Positions 33,855 to 42,000 of a DNA stretch of 64,000 nucleotides are shown here, piece by piece (the first letter of the stretch is position 1; the number at the start of each line of letters is the position of its first letter). Source of the DNA: an uncultured Paracoccaceae bacterium. GTDB taxonomy: Bacteria > Pseudomonadota > Alphaproteobacteria > Rhodobacterales > Rhodobacteraceae. Both the position numbers and the translations under genes were made by a program. The DNA lies in assembly GCA_958439195.1 (NCBI GenBank), contig OY288164.1, forward strand, positions 1 to 64,000, read 5' to 3'. The notes under the pieces are model-generated. The model saw only the letters and a list, made by a program, of their open reading frames with translations, ran no database searches and was not told the DNA's origin.

Positions 33855-34160
33855 TCAGCCCTTCATCACGTTGACGTCTTCCACGTCGATCGTTCCGCGA
33901 TTGCGGAAGAACACGACGAGGATGGCAAGGCCGATGGCGGCCTCGGCGGCGGCGACGGTCAGGACGAACATGGTGAACACCTGCCCGACCAGATCGCCAA
34001 GGAATGAGGAGAAAGCGACAAGGTTGATGTTGACCGCCAGCAGCATCAATTCGATCGACATCAGGATGACGATAACATTCTTCCGGTTCAGAAAAATGCC
34101 AAAGATCCCAATGACAAACAGCATCGCTGCGACCGTCAGGTAATGTTCAAGTCCAACCAT
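33855..34160 (-). CDS. nuoK: NADH-quinone oxidoreductase subunit K
   Basis: Small three-helix membrane subunit of complex I, 101 aa, beginning MVGLEHYLTVAAMLFVIGIFG. The membrane glutamates needed for proton transfer are present, in IELMLLAVNINLV and AEAAIGLAI. It lies 6 bp upstream of nuoL and is separated from nuoJ by a lipoprotein gene. Confidence 0.96.
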   Translation of the reverse strand: MVGLEHYLTVAAMLFVIGIFGIFLNRKNVIVILMSIELMLLAVNINLVAFSSFLGDLVGQVFTMFVLTVAAAEAAIGLAILVVFFRNRGTIDVEDVNVMKG

Positions 34161-34190
34161 CGTCTCAATCCTTCAGCGCGCGATGCGCCA

Positions 34191-34697
34191 TCAGTTCGTT
34201 TGGGCCGCGTTGGCGGCCAGGGTGGTGCAATGTTCCGCGCCCTGACCGGGCAGCAGCGTGACCGGCACGCCCGCAGCGCGCAGGGTGGTTTCCGTGGTGG
34301 CCAGATCGGTCAGGCCGACCCGCAGGCGGAGGCGGGTCTGTTCGACAGTGGCGGTGTTGTTGTAATCGGGGCCACGGCGGGCCTGATCGGCGCTGGACCG
34401 GGTGACACCGGCCCGCAGGGTGGCGTTGTTCCGGCAGTCGATCATGTCGAGCGTGGTTTCGGTATAGCTGTCACGCCGCGGGCCTTTGCACACCTCGGTG
34501 TTCGTCCGGGTGACAAAACGGCCAGCGGGATCGCCCAGTCTGGCCACCACACCATCGGCGTCGCATTGGGTGGCAAGGCCCATGTCGACAGCCTGTTCAT
34601 CAGAGATACAGCCCGACAGCGCCATAAGCGCGGTACAGCCAAGAGCGGCGGCCCAAAGGCGCGTGCGTCCGGTGTGATCTGTCCACTGTCCAACCAT
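34191..34697 (-). CDS. Lipoprotein of unknown function between nuoJ and nuoK
   Basis: A 168-residue protein from the ATG at 34697. A hydrophobic stretch ends in the lipobox LSGC, with Cys30 as the lipidation site. The mature part is hydrophilic with several Cys residues (TQCDADG, EVCKGPR, DMIDCRNN, EHCTTL), which could form disulfides in the periplasm. I do not recognise the family. It is transcribed with the nuo genes: 93 bp after nuoJ and 30 bp before nuoK. Whether it serves complex I or is carried along is unknown. Confidence 0.7.
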   Translation of the reverse strand: MVGQWTDHTGRTRLWAAALGCTALMALSGCISDEQAVDMGLATQCDADGVVARLGDPAGRFVTRTNTEVCKGPRRDSYTETTLDMIDCRNNATLRAGVTRSSADQARRGPDYNNTATVEQTRLRLRVGLTDLATTETTLRAAGVPVTLLPGQGAEHCTTLAANAAQTN

Positions 34698-34790
34698 TTT
34701 CGGTTCCCTTGGGCCTTTGGCCCGTTCTTGTGCGGATCGGGCGGCAACGCCCAAACCATTTTCGGCAAGGCGGGGTTCACCCCGCCCAGG

Positions 34791-35405
34791 TTACAATCCC
34801 TGCCCCGGTTTCACGTCCTTCAGTTCCATCGCCTTGGCCGGATCGCGCCACATTTGTTGCAGCACGTTCTGGCGTTTCACATCCTTGCGGTGGCGCAGCG
34901 TCAACAGGATCGCGCCGATCATCGCAACCAGCAGCACAAGGCCCGACGCCTGGAACAGGTAGATGTATTTGTCATAGATCAGCAGACCCAGCGCCTTGGT
35001 GTTTTCCACCTGCGCCGCATCGGGGGCCACGGCCTGCCGCAGGCCCATCGCACCTTCGGCCTGCACCCAGGCACCAATGCCAAGGGTCAGTTGCATCAAC
35101 AGGATTACCCCGATCAGCAGGCCCAGCGGCATGTATTTGGCCATTTCGCCCTTTAACTGGGCAAAGTCGATATCCAGCATCATCACCACGAACAGGAACA
35201 GCACCGCCACTGCGCCGACATAGACGATGATCAACAGCATGGCCACGAATTCCGCCCCCAGCAGGACGAACAGCCCGGCAGATGACAGGAAGGCCAGGAT
35301 AAGCCACAGAACGGAATGCACCGGGTTGCGGCTGATGGTGACAAGAAGGCCCGCCGTGACCGCCACGATGGCAAAGGCGTAAAAGGCGTAATCTGCGACG
35401 GTCAT
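34791..35405 (-). CDS. nuoJ: NADH-quinone oxidoreductase subunit J
   Basis: Membrane subunit of complex I, 204 aa with five helices, including the flexible third helix (VAMLLIIVYVGAVAVLFLF). Its ATG overlaps the stop of the carboxymuconolactone-decarboxylase-like gene (ATGA). It is followed by the accessory lipoprotein rather than directly by nuoK. Confidence 0.96.
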   Translation of the reverse strand: MTVADYAFYAFAIVAVTAGLLVTISRNPVHSVLWLILAFLSSAGLFVLLGAEFVAMLLIIVYVGAVAVLFLFVVMMLDIDFAQLKGEMAKYMPLGLLIGVILLMQLTLGIGAWVQAEGAMGLRQAVAPDAAQVENTKALGLLIYDKYIYLFQASGLVLLVAMIGAILLTLRHRKDVKRQNVLQQMWRDPAKAMELKDVKPGQGL

Positions 35406-35815
35406 GCGTCTTTCCCCTCAACTTCCGCAAAGACGGATTGGGCGATTTCCAGCGCCTTTTGCATGGCGGGCAGGCCGCCGAACATGCTCATCTGCCAGAT
35501 CACCTCGGCGATTTCGCGTTGGGTGGCCCCGGCCTCCAACGCGTGGCGCACCGACAGTTTCAACTGCGGTTCGGCCTGCGCGCCCAAGACCGTCAGCGCG
35601 GCGATGGTGACCAGAAGGCGGGTCTTGGCGTCCAGACCTTCGCGGTTGAAGGTCTTGCCGAACCACATTTCCATCATGTCCTTTGACATGGTGGGGAACA
35701 GGGTTTCAAACCCCTTCACCTGCATGGTTTCAATGGCCGGGTTGAAGGCGCGAACCATTTCCTGGCCCTGCTCCATCATCTGCTGCATCATCTTGGTGAA
35801 GGCATCTGTCATCAT
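35402..35815 (-). CDS. Carboxymuconolactone decarboxylase-like protein in nuo operon
   Basis: A protein of about 137 aa resembling the gamma-carboxymuconolactone decarboxylase/AhpD fold. The stretch KTRLLVTIAALTVLGAQ is followed by LKLSVRHALEAGATQREIAE. The CxxC pair of AhpD is absent, so peroxidase chemistry is unlikely. The N-terminus is Met/Gln-rich. Starts are possible at GTG 35821 and ATG 35815 or 35812; the second is used here. It sits between nuoI (2 bp) and nuoJ (ATGA overlap). No metabolic partner is nearby. Confidence 0.75.
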   Translation of the reverse strand: MMTDAFTKMMQQMMEQGQEMVRAFNPAIETMQVKGFETLFPTMSKDMMEMWFGKTFNREGLDAKTRLLVTIAALTVLGAQAEPQLKLSVRHALEAGATQREIAEVIWQMSMFGGLPAMQKALEIAQSVFAEVEGKDA

Positions 35816-35817
35816 AA

Positions 35818-36312
35818 TCACCGATACGGCGCGTCGATTTCAAGGTTGCGGGCAATCTCGGCTTCCCAGCGTGCGCCGTTTTCCAGCAACTTGTCCTTGT
35901 TGTAAAACAGCTCTTCCCGCGTTTCCGTGCTGAATTCGAAGTTCGGGCCTTCGACGATGGCATCCACCGGGCAAGCCTCTTGGCAGAAGCCACAGTAGAT
36001 GCACTTCGTCATGTCGATGTCATAGCGGGTCGTGCGGCGGCTGCCGTCTTCGCGCGGTTCGGCGTCAATGGTGATGGCCTGTGCCGGGCAAACCGCTTCG
36101 CACAGCTTGCAGGCGATGCAGCGTTCTTCGCCATTGGGATAGCGGCGCAGCGCATGTTCGCCCCGGAACCGTGGGGAAAGCGGGCCTTTTTCATGCGGAT
36201 AGTTCAGAGTGGCCTTGGGCGCGAAGAAGTATTTCATCCCAAGGGCAAAGCCCTTGATGAAATCCTGCAACAGGAAATAGCGGGTGGCGCGGGTCCAGTC
36301 GATATTTGCCAT
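35818..36312 (-). CDS. nuoI: NADH-quinone oxidoreductase subunit I
   Basis: Peripheral-arm subunit of complex I carrying two [4Fe-4S] clusters (N6a and N6b), 164 aa. Both motifs are intact: CIACKLCEAVCP and CIYCGFCQEACP. An N-terminal amphipathic region contacts the membrane arm. It is 5 bp downstream of nuoH. Confidence 0.97.
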   Translation of the reverse strand: MANIDWTRATRYFLLQDFIKGFALGMKYFFAPKATLNYPHEKGPLSPRFRGEHALRRYPNGEERCIACKLCEAVCPAQAITIDAEPREDGSRRTTRYDIDMTKCIYCGFCQEACPVDAIVEGPNFEFSTETREELFYNKDKLLENGARWEAEIARNLEIDAPYR

Positions 36313-36317
36313 TGGCT

Positions 36318-37355
36318 TCAGCCTCCAATCGTCCAGCGGGCCCAGAAGCCGCCGAAAACTTCGAATTTTGCCAGGAAGGCCACGATCACCACCCAGGCCA
36401 GCGACAGCGGCAGGAACACCTTCCAGCCGATCCGCATGAGTTGGTCATAGCGATAGCGGGGGGTGATGGCCTTGACCATTGCGAACAGGAAGAAAAAGAA
36501 GGCCATCTTGGCGATCATCCACCACCAGCCATCGGGCAGGCCGGGAATGGGCGACAGCCAGCCACCAAAGAACAGCAGGCTCATCAGCGCGCACATCAGG
36601 TAGATGGCGATGTATTCGCCCGCCATGAACAGCAGGAACGGGGTCGAGGAATATTCGACCATGAACCCGGCCACGAGTTCGGATTCCGCCTCTGGCAGGT
36701 CAAACGGCGGACGGTTGGTTTCAGCGAGCGCCGAGATGAAGAACAGCGCCACCATCGGCAGGTGCGGCAGCCAATACCAGTTGAACAGGCCCAGATTGCC
36801 ATCCTGCGCCGCCACGATGGCGGACAGGTTCATCGAACCCGTCGACAGGATGATGCCGATGATGATCAGGCCCAGCGACACCTCATAGGAAATCATCTGC
36901 GCAGCAGACCGCAGCGAGCCGAGGAACGGGTATTTGGAGTTCGATGCCCAGCCGCCCATGATGACGCCGTAAACTTCCAGCGAGGACATGGCGAACACGA
37001 ACAGGATCGCCACGTTGATATTGGCCAGCACCCAGCCATCATCGAAGGGGATCACCGCCCAGGCCATCAGTGCCAGAACGAAAGACAGCATGGGCGCAAG
37101 GAAGAACACCGGGCGGTCGGCCCCTGCGGGGATGACGATTTCCTTGAACACGTATTTCGCGGCATCGGCCACGGTCTGCAGCAGACCCCAAGGCCCCACC
37201 ACGTTCGGCCCGCGCCGCATCTGAACCGCGGCCCAGATCTTGCGGTCGCCATAGACCAGGAACAGCATCGACAGCATCACGAAGCCGACGAGCAGCAGCG
37301 TCTGCGCCGCCACCAGAACCGCCGTCCCCATACCTGTTGCAAAAAACTCGTTCAT
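36318..37355 (-). CDS. nuoH: NADH-quinone oxidoreductase subunit H
   Basis: Membrane subunit that forms the quinone channel with nuoB and nuoD, 345 aa with about eight helices. The conserved loops RRGPNVVGPWGLLQ and ALAETNRPPFDLPEAESELVAG-type residues are present. It lies 12 bp downstream of a small lipoprotein-like gene that separates it from nuoG. Confidence 0.97.
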   Translation of the reverse strand: MNEFFATGMGTAVLVAAQTLLLVGFVMLSMLFLVYGDRKIWAAVQMRRGPNVVGPWGLLQTVADAAKYVFKEIVIPAGADRPVFFLAPMLSFVLALMAWAVIPFDDGWVLANINVAILFVFAMSSLEVYGVIMGGWASNSKYPFLGSLRSAAQMISYEVSLGLIIIGIILSTGSMNLSAIVAAQDGNLGLFNWYWLPHLPMVALFFISALAETNRPPFDLPEAESELVAGFMVEYSSTPFLLFMAGEYIAIYLMCALMSLLFFGGWLSPIPGLPDGWWWMIAKMAFFFFLFAMVKAITPRYRYDQLMRIGWKVFLPLSLAWVVIVAFLAKFEVFGGFWARWTIGG

Positions 37356-37367
37356 GATGCCTTTCCC

Positions 37368-37787
37368 TCAGACCGTCGGTATCCCGAGTGACCCGCAATC
37401 ACGCACCGTTACCTCGGCGTCGATTGTGCGAAAGCCCCTCGGAAGGGCGGCAGAGATGGTGTAAACCGCATCCCCCCGCCAGATTGCACCCGTTTGCGCC
37501 ACATTCGTGCGGACATGCCGCGCAAATCCTGCGCCGCGGATCAGCGCATATTGCGCCGCTGCGCAGCGCGCATAGGCATCGACATCCGCGTTGTCCCGCG
37601 CGCCCGTCATGGCGACACGAAAGTTTACCAGATCGCCATCCAGAAGGATCGTTTCGATCCCCCGGTAGTCGGGATTGAAGCTGCCCATGCTGGACACATC
37701 GGCGGCAGGCGTGCAAGCGGCCAGCGCCGCTGCCGCGACCCCTGCCCTTGCGATTGTGCCTGCGTGATGTGCCATTGCGTGCCTCAT
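37368..37787 (-). CDS. Putative lipoprotein between nuoG and nuoH
   Basis: A 139-residue protein whose N-terminus has a hydrophobic stretch ending LAACTPAAD, a plausible lipobox with Cys25. The rest is a short, mostly hydrophilic domain ending in EVTVRDCGSLGIPTV. I do not recognise the family. The start overlaps the nuoG stop (ATGA), so translation is coupled. An ATG at codon 5 is an alternative start. Confidence 0.68.
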   Translation of the reverse strand: MRHAMAHHAGTIARAGVAAAALAACTPAADVSSMGSFNPDYRGIETILLDGDLVNFRVAMTGARDNADVDAYARCAAAQYALIRGAGFARHVRTNVAQTGAIWRGDAVYTISAALPRGFRTIDAEVTVRDCGSLGIPTV

Positions 37788-39805
37788 TCCGCCGCCATCT
37801 GCACCCGTGCGCGGTCGGCTGCAAGGGCGGAAAGTTCGCCCATCAGTGCCGAGGCGCGGGCGATGGCGTTGGTCAGATAGAAATCGCGGATCGCAGGGCG
37901 GAAATCAGCCTTGCCTGCCGCAACAACCTCTAGCGGGTGCCAGGCGTTGGTTGGCACCTCGTCGATCCGGCCCAGATGCGGATGCGCCTTGACCAGCGCC
38001 TGCCGCAGCGCGGCCATGCTGTCCCAGGGCAAGGTCGCTCCCAGTTCGCCAGACAAGGCGCGCAGGATGGCCCAGTTTTCCTTGGCCTCGCCCGGCGCGA
38101 ACCCGGCGCGCAGGGCCAATTGCGGGCGGCCTTCGGTGTTGACGAAAAGGCCGTTTTCTTCTGTCCAGGCGGCGGCGGGAAGGATGATGTCGGCGCGCAT
38201 GGCGCCCCTGTCACCATGACTGCCCTGATAGATGACAAAGGGTCCGGCGGCGATGTCCACCTCATCCGCGCCAAGGTTATAGATCACCTCGGCCCCGTCA
38301 GTGGCGGCGGCAAGGCCGCCTTCGGTCACGGCGCCCACATCCATCGCACCCACGCGCGACGCAGCGGTGTGCAGGATCAGGAGTTTCGAGTTGGTGTTTT
38401 CCGCCAGACGCATGGCATGGGCAAGAACCGCCTCGCCATCCGCCTCGTTGATTGCGCCCTGCCCGACGATCACAAGGGTGGGCTTGGCCTTTGTCTCGTC
38501 GCTGATCTGTTGCGATGACAGCTTTTCCAGCGCCGCGCGGTCCGTGCCGACATGGGCATAGTCATAGGTCAGATCGACAGCCTCACCCACCAACCCGATC
38601 TGCGCGCCGTTGATCCAGGCTTTGCGGATGCGGGCGTTCAGGACCGGCGCTTCGACACGCGGGTTGGTGCCAATCAATTGGATCATGCGGGCAGAGTCGA
38701 TGTCTTCGATCGACGCCGTGCCGACATAGGCCGAACGGTTGCCGATGGGCAGGCGCGCGCCGTCGGTGCGGCATTCGACATGGCCGCCCAGATTTTCGAT
38801 CAGGGTTTTCAGGCTATAGGCCGCCTCGACCGGGGCCAGATCGCCCACCAGACCGGCAACTTTCTTCCCCTTCATTGCGGCGGCGGCGGCGACCAGCGCC
38901 TCGCCCCAGCCAGCCTTACGGAGTTTCCCGTTTTCGCGGATATAGGGCGTGTCCAGCCGCTGGCGGCGCAGACCATCCCAGACGAAACGGGTCTTGTCGG
39001 AAATCCATTCCTCGTTCACGCCGTCATGGTTGCGCGGCAGGATGCGCATCACTTCGCGGCCCTTGGTATCGACGCGAATATTGCTGCCCAGCGCATCCAT
39101 CACGTCGATGGTTTCCGTCTTGGTCAATTCCCACGGGCGGGCGGTGAAGGCGTAAGGCTTGCTGGTCAGCGCGCCAACCGGGCACAGATCGATGATGTTG
39201 CCCTGGAGGTTGCTGGCAAGCGTTTCGTTCAGATAGCTGGTGATTTCGCTATCCTCCCCCCGGCCCGTCTGGCCCATCTGGGTGATGCCGGCAACTTCGG
39301 TGGTAAAGCGCACGCAGCGGGTGCAGGAAATGCAGCGCGTCATCTTGGTGGCGACCAGCGGGCCAAGGTTCAAATCCTCGGACGCGCGTTTGGGTTCGCG
39401 GTAGCGGCTGAAATCCACGCCATATGCCATGGCCTGATCCTGAAGGTCGCATTCGCCACCCTGATCACAGATCGGGCAATCCAGCGGGTGGTTGATCAGA
39501 AGGAATTCCATCACCCCTTCGCGGGCCTTCTTGACCATCGGCGACTTGGTCTTGACGACCGGAGCTTCGCCGTTCGGGCCGGGGCGCAGATCGCGCACCT
39601 GCATCGCGCAAGATGCGGCGGGTTTGGGCGGGCCGCCCACAACCTCGACCAGGCACATCCGGCAGTTGCCCGCGATGGTCAGACGTTCGTGATAGCAAAA
39701 GCGCGGGATTTCCACCCCGGCAACCTCGGCCGCCTGGATGATGGTCATTGCGCCATCCACCTCGACCTCGATGCCGTCGATGCTGATTTTCTTGAGGTTA
39801 GACAT
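37784..39805 (-). CDS. nuoG: NADH-quinone oxidoreductase subunit G
   Basis: Iron-sulfur subunit of the electron-input arm, 673 aa. The N-terminal [2Fe-2S] domain carries CYHERLTIAGNCRMC and a later Cys in AASC. The HxxxCxxC cluster motif is HPLDCPICDQGGEC. The [4Fe-4S] motif is CISCTRCVRF with a fourth Cys in CPVGAL. The molybdopterin-type domain that follows has lost cofactor function, as in all NuoG. It overlaps a 59-residue gene upstream by 8 bp and a lipoprotein-like gene downstream by 4 bp. Confidence 0.97.
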   Translation of the reverse strand: MSNLKKISIDGIEVEVDGAMTIIQAAEVAGVEIPRFCYHERLTIAGNCRMCLVEVVGGPPKPAASCAMQVRDLRPGPNGEAPVVKTKSPMVKKAREGVMEFLLINHPLDCPICDQGGECDLQDQAMAYGVDFSRYREPKRASEDLNLGPLVATKMTRCISCTRCVRFTTEVAGITQMGQTGRGEDSEITSYLNETLASNLQGNIIDLCPVGALTSKPYAFTARPWELTKTETIDVMDALGSNIRVDTKGREVMRILPRNHDGVNEEWISDKTRFVWDGLRRQRLDTPYIRENGKLRKAGWGEALVAAAAAMKGKKVAGLVGDLAPVEAAYSLKTLIENLGGHVECRTDGARLPIGNRSAYVGTASIEDIDSARMIQLIGTNPRVEAPVLNARIRKAWINGAQIGLVGEAVDLTYDYAHVGTDRAALEKLSSQQISDETKAKPTLVIVGQGAINEADGEAVLAHAMRLAENTNSKLLILHTAASRVGAMDVGAVTEGGLAAATDGAEVIYNLGADEVDIAAGPFVIYQGSHGDRGAMRADIILPAAAWTEENGLFVNTEGRPQLALRAGFAPGEAKENWAILRALSGELGATLPWDSMAALRQALVKAHPHLGRIDEVPTNAWHPLEVVAAGKADFRPAIRDFYLTNAIARASALMGELSALAADRARVQMAAE

Positions 39806-39977
39806 GAGCCCGGTCCTTCCGCAGCAGCCCGTTGATCGCGTCCCGCAGGCGGGCCAGCAGCCCGGATTGCGGCGCAGGGGCTGCCTGTTTCGTCTTATCC
39901 TGTTCGTATGACAGGTGTTTCACGCACGCTTCGATATCACGCATCGCATATTTCGGGTCGAGATTGCCATGGCACAT
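39798..39977 (-). CDS. 59-residue protein upstream of nuoG, unknown function
   Basis: Starts at the ATG at 39977, 5 bp after the stop of the DUF3291 gene, and overlaps nuoG by 8 bp. The sequence opens MCHGNLDPKYAMRDIEACVK and ends in a basic segment, LLARLRDAINGLLRKDRAHV. Two Cys and two His residues could bind a metal, but the spacing matches no site I know. A longer in-frame start at 40022 would overlap the upstream gene and is less likely. Confidence 0.65.
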   Translation of the reverse strand: MCHGNLDPKYAMRDIEACVKHLSYEQDKTKQAAPAPQSGLLARLRDAINGLLRKDRAHV

Positions 39978-39982
39978 GCCCG

Positions 39983-40486
39983 TTACTCCGCCGCCATTTG
40001 GGTGCAGCGGTGGCTTTTCCACAACTGCGCCTCTTTCAGATAGGTCCAGCCAAAGGCATGGTCGCTGTCGCCCTGCGATTGCAGATGCGACAGACGCTCC
40101 AACGCCTCATCCAATGTGGGGCGATGGCCTGCGGGCACCCACCACATGACGAAATGCATCTTGCCAAGCACCTCGAACCATTCTGCCCGCCGTTCGTAAA
40201 ACGCGCGGTGGACGGTGTTCCAGACGAAATTTTCCAGCGTTTCGACGCTTTCCCAAACAGTCAGGTTCGACACGAATTGCGGGTCGCCATCGATCTTGGC
40301 GTCGGTGTTCCCGGTGCCGGGTTCACCCGACCCCTCCATCATCCAGACAAAACCGGGCATCCGTTTGCCCAAACCGTTGACACGGTCCAGCGCGGCCATG
40401 AATTCGGACACGCGCGGATCATCGGTTGGGGCGAGCAGGCGGCCCACGTTCAATTCGGCCAGATGCAGGGTCGGGCTTTGGGTCAT
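39983..40486 (-). CDS. DUF3291 domain protein
   Basis: A 167-residue protein of the DUF3291 type, a dimeric alpha/beta-barrel-like fold rich in aromatic residues (LTVWESVETLENFVWNTVH, KMHFVMWWVPAG). Its function is unknown. The start at 40486 overlaps the DUF5333 stop in an ATGA junction, which makes the upstream in-frame extension unlikely. It is one of five accessory genes between nuoF and nuoG. Confidence 0.8.
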   Translation of the reverse strand: MTQSPTLHLAELNVGRLLAPTDDPRVSEFMAALDRVNGLGKRMPGFVWMMEGSGEPGTGNTDAKIDGDPQFVSNLTVWESVETLENFVWNTVHRAFYERRAEWFEVLGKMHFVMWWVPAGHRPTLDEALERLSHLQSQGDSDHAFGWTYLKEAQLWKSHRCTQMAAE

Positions 40487-40884
40487 TTGGTTGACCTCAA
40501 CAATGTGCCAATCAGGCTTTGACTGGCGATTTCCGCTTCGCCGATCTGGCAATACACATCTTCCTTGCCCGGCACGGCCCCACGTTCGGCCAGCCATGCC
40601 GCCGCCTCGGCCTTGCCGCGCGCCTTTTCCGTGTCATCCGTCACGAAAGCGCGGACCTGCGCGGTGGTATAGCCCTTGTCCAGCGCGTAGACCCGCAGCT
40701 TGTTCAATTCGCCCAAGGCACGGATCCTGCGCGGTTCGATCGTCGGGCAGTTATCGGCAATGGCATCACCGATAAATCCCTGAAGCAGGATGTTGTTGAT
40801 ATGGGCTTCATTGTTGATCGGCTCCAGCGCATCGGCGGGCGATGCGGCCATCAGTGCGATCAGGCATAGGGGTGCGAGTTTCAT
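40483..40884 (-). CDS. DUF5333 family exported protein
   Basis: A 133-residue protein from the ATG at 40884, preceded by GGAGG 8 nt upstream. Residues 1-20 form a signal peptide (LCLIALMAASPADALE). The mature part contains two Cys residues (ADNCPTIEP and VYCQIGE) that could pair. I assign it to DUF5333, which I know mainly from Rhodobacteraceae near nuo genes; its function is unknown. It overlaps the DUF3291 gene by 4 bp. Confidence 0.72.
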   Translation of the reverse strand: MKLAPLCLIALMAASPADALEPINNEAHINNILLQGFIGDAIADNCPTIEPRRIRALGELNKLRVYALDKGYTTAQVRAFVTDDTEKARGKAEAAAWLAERGAVPGKEDVYCQIGEAEIASQSLIGTLLRSTK

Positions 40885-40982
40885 CAAAGCCTCCTTGGCA
40901 TTCCATGCCAAGGAGATGGGGGTCTGCGTCCGTGATATGCCATCACAAGAGTGGTGGCTCTGGACGGTTATTGCATAACGGG

Positions 40983-41252
40983 TCATGCGCAGCCCTCGAC
41001 ATAGACCCATGCCCCGGCATCATACCGATCATAGATGCTGGGCCGCAGGGTGCGGCCTTGGCCAGCACATTCCGCCTCGGCCAGCTTGCGGGCGGCGGCG
41101 CCTTCGTGGTTGGCGAAAGGCGCGCCATTATTGGTCACGCGCAAGGGGGGCGATGAAAGGGGAGCCGAGGTTTGTGGCACGGCAACGCACCCCGTCAACG
41201 CAAGGGCTGCAAAACACGGAGCAAGGAGGGATGGACGGGGGAAACCGATCAT
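40983..41252 (-). CDS. Small lipoprotein between nuoF and nuoG
   Basis: An 89-residue protein with a signal sequence and lipobox LTGC (Cys22), then a short periplasmic part with three further Cys-flanked stretches (AECAGQGR and EGCA). Its start at 41252 overlaps the methyltransferase stop (ATGA). Function unknown; it resembles other short Rhodobacteraceae lipoproteins with an RYDAGAWVYVE-type ending. Confidence 0.7.
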   Translation of the reverse strand: MIGFPRPSLLAPCFAALALTGCVAVPQTSAPLSSPPLRVTNNGAPFANHEGAAARKLAEAECAGQGRTLRPSIYDRYDAGAWVYVEGCA

Positions 41253-41971
41253 GACACTTTCCCCACCCGCGAATGCACGGGGCGATGCGCTTGTCCCTTG
41301 TCCAGAACGACGATTGAATCGTGAACGTGGATGCCCGTGACCGTTCCAGTGAGTTCCGGGTGCTTTGCCGGGGCATCGTGATACCAATGATGCATGTCAT
41401 CGATCATCTTGCGGATATCGTTAAAGAAATTTCCCGCATTCTTCTTGCCGCCACCATACCCGCGCCAATAGGAGGTATGCAGATCCTCGATCATGTACGT
41501 GCCGCCGTCCGACAGCAGCGGGAACAGCGTCGTCAGACTGGTTCGGATGTGATCCATGACGTGGCTGCCGTCATCGAGAACGACATCGACGCCGCCCATC
41601 TCTGCCACCACCTCCGCCAGAAACGCCGGGTCGTCCTGCGAGCCAATCCTCACCTGCCCGGCCTTGCCGTCAAAGGCCGCACAATCGGGGTTGATGTCGA
41701 TGCCGAAAAGGACCGCCTGAGGGCCAAGGTAGTTACGCCAGATCTGCAAGGATCCGCCCAAGGAGACGCCGATTTCAAGAAACCGGATTGGCTGACCACG
41801 ATACCGGCTGAAATAGCGATCGTAGAGCGGGATATAGTGATGCCACTTATGGACCAATGCGCCGTCGTTATTGGCGTAGATTGCCAGCAGTTCGCCGTCG
41901 AAACCATATTTCGAACGAATGTCGTCAGCGACATCCCCATCTTTTTCGAACTTGAATGGTCTGATGGCCAT
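41249..41971 (-). CDS. Class I SAM-dependent methyltransferase in nuo operon
   Basis: A 240-residue protein with the Rossmann methyltransferase pattern: motif I FLEIGVSLGGSLQIW, then VLFGIDINPDC and VDVVLDDGSHVMDHI. The acidic and His-rich loop resembles sugar O-methyltransferases and cephalosporin-hydroxylase-like proteins, which modify glycans or secondary metabolites. The region looks poorer in G+C than its neighbours, which hints at acquisition. It starts 29 bp after the nuoF stop and overlaps the downstream lipoprotein gene by 4 bp. Nothing links it to complex I chemistry. Confidence 0.82.
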   Translation of the reverse strand: MAIRPFKFEKDGDVADDIRSKYGFDGELLAIYANNDGALVHKWHHYIPLYDRYFSRYRGQPIRFLEIGVSLGGSLQIWRNYLGPQAVLFGIDINPDCAAFDGKAGQVRIGSQDDPAFLAEVVAEMGGVDVVLDDGSHVMDHIRTSLTTLFPLLSDGGTYMIEDLHTSYWRGYGGGKKNAGNFFNDIRKMIDDMHHWYHDAPAKHPELTGTVTGIHVHDSIVVLDKGQAHRPVHSRVGKVS

Positions 41972-42000
41972 TGGCGCTATACCTGCTGTGTCACTGGCAC

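Noticed and set aside
31950..34007. 685-codon open frame on the plus strand
   Set aside because: It is fully antisense to nuoL and nuoK. The translated product is His/Gln/Gly-rich without domains.
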